A model generated the notes under the pieces. It saw only the letters and a program-made list of their open reading frames with translations, did no database searches and was not told the DNA's origin. Shown in pieces: positions 22,787 to 24,964 of a stretch of DNA of 24,964 nucleotides. Positions within the stretch are counted from its first letter, which is position 1. Each line of letters starts with the position of its first letter. The stretch is from RAM1 sp040376925 (GTDB lineage Bacteria > Pseudomonadota > Gammaproteobacteria > Burkholderiales > Burkholderiaceae_C), in contig JBEIPU010000044.1 in the NCBI GenBank assembly GCA_040376925.1, positions 1 through 24,964 of the forward strand, in the 5' to 3' direction. The position numbers and the translations under genes are program-made.

Positions 22787-23343
22787 GACGCGCGGGGCAC
22801 CTCGGCCATGGCACTGGACGGCAACGTGTCGTAGTAGTGGAAGTGGTGGCAACTGCTGGCCCAGTGCCGGTTGGTGGCGCTGCGCGTGCCCACACCCACC
22901 AGCGTGCGCCCGGCCGCGCGCAGCTTGTGCGCCAGCGGCATGAAGTCGCTGTCGCCACTGACCACCACCACGGTGGCAATGTGCGCATGGCGGCCCACAT
23001 CGTCCATTGCGTCCAGGCACAGGCGGATGTCGGCGCCGTTCTTGGCTGCGCCGCCGGGCGGAAACAGCTGGTGCAGCTCGATGGCGTTGTGCATCAGCAC
23101 GTCCCGGTAGCGCGCAAAAAACTGCCAGTTGCAATACGCGCGGTTAATGGCAATGGGCCCCAGCGATGCGGCCAGGTCCACCACCGCCTGCACGTCCACC
23201 AAAGGCTCCTGCGGTTTGAAGCGGTTGTCGGGGCGGGCGTAGGCGCCAGGGTCCTTGTCTTCGCACAGGCTGGCGTGCAGGTTTTCAAAGTCCCAGTACA
23301 GGGCAACGCCGCAGCCGGCGTCTTCATTGGTTGGTCGGGTCAT
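22783..23343 (-). CDS. NYN-domain (PIN-like) putative ribonuclease
   Basis: This 186-residue protein has the NYN/LabA-like PIN fold, typical of metal-dependent ribonucleases. Acidic and polar active-site residues are D18 and N21 in YWDFENLH, the aspartates of NGADIRLCLDAMD, and GDSDF in VVVSGDSDFMPL. No second domain (such as OST-HTH or a long LabA C-terminus) is present. I chose the ATG at 23343 because AAAAGGAG lies 4 nt before it; an ATG at 23379 would remove that site. The stop overlaps the MFS start by 4 nt. The 5' end overlaps or abuts the divergent HicB-like gene, leaving almost no room for a private promoter. Confidence 0.9.
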   Translation of the reverse strand: MTRPTNEDAGCGVALYWDFENLHASLCEDKDPGAYARPDNRFKPQEPLVDVQAVVDLAASLGPIAINRAYCNWQFFARYRDVLMHNAIELHQLFPPGGAAKNGADIRLCLDAMDDVGRHAHIATVVVVSGDSDFMPLAHKLRAAGRTLVGVGTRSATNRHWASSCHHFHYYDTLPSSAMAEVPRAS

Positions 23344-23687
23344 TGAGCTCCTTTTCAGACGTAGTATGCCGCTGGACATGCCTTGACCACGTCACCTGGT
23401 CGCCCGAAGACGGCGAGCATGTGGGGCTGTGCGCGGAGTTTCCCTCCATGAGCTGGTTGGCCAAGACACCCGAGGCCGCGCTCAGAGGCATCCAGAAGCT
23501 GGTAGCAGGCGTTGTGGCTGACATGCAGGCGAACGGCGAGCAGGCGCCAGAGGCTTTGGCCGAGAAAACCTACAGCGGCGAGTTCCGCGTCCGGATACCG
23601 CCATTGGTACACCGCAATCTGGCGCTCATGGCCGCAGAGCAAGGTGTCAGCCTGAACCGGCTGGCCAGCGCCAAGCTGGCTGCTTGA
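23331..23687 (+). CDS. Solitary HicB-family antitoxin-like protein, start uncertain
   Basis: This is a HicB-type protein of about 110 residues. The N-terminal partly degraded RNase H-like fold is recognisable in HVTWSPEDGEHVGLCAEFPS and AALRGIQKLV. The C-terminal ribbon-helix-helix (FRVRIPPLVHRNLALMAAEQGVSLNRLASAKLA) should bind DNA. No HicA toxin gene is adjacent, so it is an orphan or a repurposed regulator. No ATG is in the conserved frame: only TTG codons at 23331 and 23343 precede the domain, and these overlap the start of the divergent NYN gene. An ATG at 23366 is one frame off and hits a stop at 23384-23386. Either a non-standard start is used or a one-base insertion has damaged the 5' end. 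Confidence 0.7.
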   Translation: MVGSLSSFSDVVCRWTCLDHVTWSPEDGEHVGLCAEFPSMSWLAKTPEAALRGIQKLVAGVVADMQANGEQAPEALAEKTYSGEFRVRIPPLVHRNLALMAAEQGVSLNRLASAKLAA

Positions 23688-23703
23688 TGCTGGGTAGCCA
23701 ACG

Positions 23704-23925
23704 TCAGGCGTTTGGCGGTACTCTCAACGGCTGCAGCAAATGCGAGAGCCCGTTGTGGTCTATCTCATGCATCAGCGCCAGCAGGCGGCCCAGCTCGCCC
23801 GACGGAAAGCCTTCACGGGCAAACCAGTTGAGGTAATTGCCCGGCAGATCAGCCAGCACGCGGCCTTTGTATTTGCCGTAAGGCATTTGCATCGTGACCA
23901 GGCGTTGCAGCGAATCAGCGTCCAT
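23704..23925 (-). CDS. DUF3820-family small protein
   Basis: This 73-residue protein has the signature of the DUF3820 family (MPYGKYKGRVLADLPGNYLNWFAREGF, about residues 12-38). Some relatives are annotated as quorum-sensing-regulated virulence factors or occur fused to exonuclease domains. It is soluble and has no known activity. The ATG at 23925 begins the conserved part. The frame is open to an ATG at 24138, but the extra 71 residues look non-conserved and have no ribosome-binding site, so I left them out. It is convergent with the HicB-like gene and divergent from katG. Confidence 0.8.
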   Translation of the reverse strand: MDADSLQRLVTMQMPYGKYKGRVLADLPGNYLNWFAREGFPSGELGRLLALMHEIDHNGLSHLLQPLRVPPNA

Positions 23926-24167
23926 CGTCAAGTTCTGGTTTCTGGAAAGTAGCGTCGCCCACGCAACGCTGCCGCCAAGCATAAAGGCGCGGGGTTGATG
24001 CGCCAGGTCAAACCGCCATTGCGAAAAAGGCGCACTATGGACCTTTACCCGCACCAGCGCCCACAGCGCCCTGCCTATAGCGGCCATTGGTAAAACCCAA
24101 TAGCCCAAACGCCGTGGAGCGCCTACAGTCATGGGCATCCTCTATCGGATTACTCAAGGAGATAGCC
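23926..24167. other. Intergenic region before katG
   Basis: This 242-base gap is the longest gene-free stretch in the window. It contains an inverted repeat at 24084-24103, a -10-like TACAGT at 24124-24129 and the katG ribosome-binding site AAGGAG at 24156-24161. An open minus-strand frame crosses it but looks like an extension of the DUF3820 gene. No RNA gene or mobile element was recognised. Confidence 0.6.
24084..24103. promoter_or_regulatory. Inverted repeat upstream of katG, candidate regulator site
   Basis: CCATTGG - TAAAAC - CCAATAG is an inverted repeat with 6 of 7 arm positions paired. It lies just before where the -35 region of a TACAGT (24124-24129) promoter would be. An OxyR/LysR-type regulator is plausible for katG, but the full OxyR consensus is not matched. 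Confidence 0.4.
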
Positions 24168-24964
24168 ATGACCAATGAAGCCAAATGCCCTTTCTCGGGC
24201 CACGCCACCGCGCATACCGTGTCGGGCACGCCCACCAACGCCAGCTGGTGGCCCAACCAGCTCAAGCTTGGCATCCTGCACCAGAACTCTGCCAAGTCGG
24301 ACCCGATGGGCGCCGGCTTCAACTACGCTGAAGAATTCAAGAAGCTGGACCTGAACGCCGTGGTCAATGACCTGAAGGCGCTGATGACCGATTCGCAGGA
24401 CTGGTGGCCGGCCGACTGGGGCCATTACGGCGGCCTGTTTGTGCGCATGACCTGGCACGCCGCGGGCACCTACCGCGTGCAGGACGGGCGCGGCGGCGCG
24501 GGCACCGGCCAGCAGCGCTTTGCGCCGCTGAACAGCTGGCCCGACAACGGCAACCTGGACAAGGCGCGCCGCCTGCTGTGGCCCATCAAGCAGAAATACG
24601 GTGCCCGCCTGTCGTGGGCCGACCTGATCGTGCTGGCCGGCACCGTGGCCATGGAAACCATGGGCTTCAAGACCTTTGGCTTTGCCGGCGGCCGCCCCGA
24701 CAGCTGGGAACCCGACGAAAGCGCCTACTGGGGCCCTGAAAGCACCTGGCTGGGCGACCAGCGCTACAGTGGCGAACGCGAGCTGGCCAACCCCCTGGCC
24801 GCCGTGCAGATGGGCCTGATCTATGTGAACCCCGAAGGCCCCAACGGCAACCCCGACCCGGTGGCGTCTGGCCGCGACGTGCGCGAGACCTTTGCCCGCA
24901 TGGCCATGAACGACGAGGAAACCGTGGCCCTGGTGGCCGGCGGCCACACTTTTGGCAAGGCCCA
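24168..24964 (+). CDS. katG: Catalase-peroxidase KatG, N-terminal part (3' end outside window)
   Basis: KatG is a haem enzyme that removes hydrogen peroxide by catalase and peroxidase activity. The first 265 residues are seen; the family is usually about 720-750 residues. The distal haem residues R93, W96 and H97 lie in FVRMTWHAAGTYR. Y219 in IYVNPEGP is the tyrosine of the Met-Tyr-Trp cross-link. H260 in GGHTFGKA is the proximal haem ligand. No signal peptide is present, so it is cytoplasmic. AAGGAG at 24156-24161 lies 6 nt before the ATG at 24168. It is likely induced by peroxide through a site in the upstream region; no oxyR gene is in the window. The frame is open to the window end. Confidence 0.97.
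   Translation, partial: MTNEAKCPFSGHATAHTVSGTPTNASWWPNQLKLGILHQNSAKSDPMGAGFNYAEEFKKLDLNAVVNDLKALMTDSQDWWPADWGHYGGLFVRMTWHAAGTYRVQDGRGGAGTGQQRFAPLNSWPDNGNLDKARRLLWPIKQKYGARLSWADLIVLAGTVAMETMGFKTFGFAGGRPDSWEPDESAYWGPESTWLGDQRYSGERELANPLAAVQMGLIYVNPEGPNGNPDPVASGRDVRETFARMAMNDEETVALVAGGHTFGKA

Noticed and set aside
24077..24103. Full OxyR consensus upstream of katG
   Set aside because: Only two ATAG elements occur, 23 bases apart instead of the expected 22, and the paired CTAT elements are missing.
23926..24138. N-terminal extension of the DUF3820 protein
   Set aside because: The added 71 residues have no recognisable domain, and the DUF3820 signature starts just after the ATG at 23925. The extension would also cover part of the katG control region.
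1..24964. CRISPR arrays, tRNA or rRNA genes, insertion sequences or prophage
   Set aside because: All gaps between genes are short, and none contains regular repeats with spacers, a tRNA-like cloverleaf or transposase or phage-like genes that I could recognise.

Overview
The window is about 25 kb of GC-rich, densely packed chromosomal DNA. Protein families, codon use and gene pairs such as mfd next to serB point to a betaproteobacterium of the Burkholderiales, most likely a Comamonadaceae member (Acidovorax/Hydrogenophaga-like). This placement comes from reading the proteins, not from a database search. No rRNA, tRNA, CRISPR array, insertion sequence or phage gene was seen. The longest stretch without a gene is about 240 bases (23926-24167).

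Layout: the 3' part of mfd opens the window. A VapBC-type toxin-antitoxin cassette follows, wedged between mfd and serB, and then a PerM-type membrane protein gene. Facing these on the minus strand is a coupled pair: a Tat-exported PhoD-like phosphatase, then a 7TMR-DISM/PAS/PAS histidine kinase. Divergent from phoD are an HSL-family esterase and an aldo/keto reductase. A minus-strand pair of small unknown genes (one GIY-YIG-like) sits opposite a YbfB/YjiJ-type MFS transporter. A hemerythrin-domain gene and a universal stress protein gene diverge around an FNR-type box. Next come a DEDDy exonuclease, a DOPA-dioxygenase-like protein, a GST, an LLM flavin oxidoreductase with a 75-aa partner, a DEAD-box RNA helicase, a DUF6172 protein, a class A penicillin-binding protein and a coiled-coil/HTH protein. 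A tightly overlapping operon NYN protein - MFS transporter - SUI1 follows. A solitary HicB-type antitoxin-like gene, a DUF3820 gene and the 5' part of katG close the window.

Most genes are ordinary housekeeping or stress genes. The less ordinary signals are: (1) a 14-bp FNR-like box centred exactly 41.5 bases from two plausible start sites in the hemerythrin/usp divergent region; (2) several genes without a Shine-Dalgarno sequence that carry a -10-like hexamer 6-7 nt before the start codon, suggesting leaderless mRNAs; (3) one-base-gap or overlapping coupled gene pairs joining proteins not usually discussed together (PhoD with a sensor kinase, a GIY-YIG-like protein with an unknown protein, and NYN with MFS and SUI1); (4) a HicB-like gene with no ATG in its conserved frame, whose 5' end runs into the start of the NYN gene. 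No clearly new multi-gene system is proven by the sequence alone.
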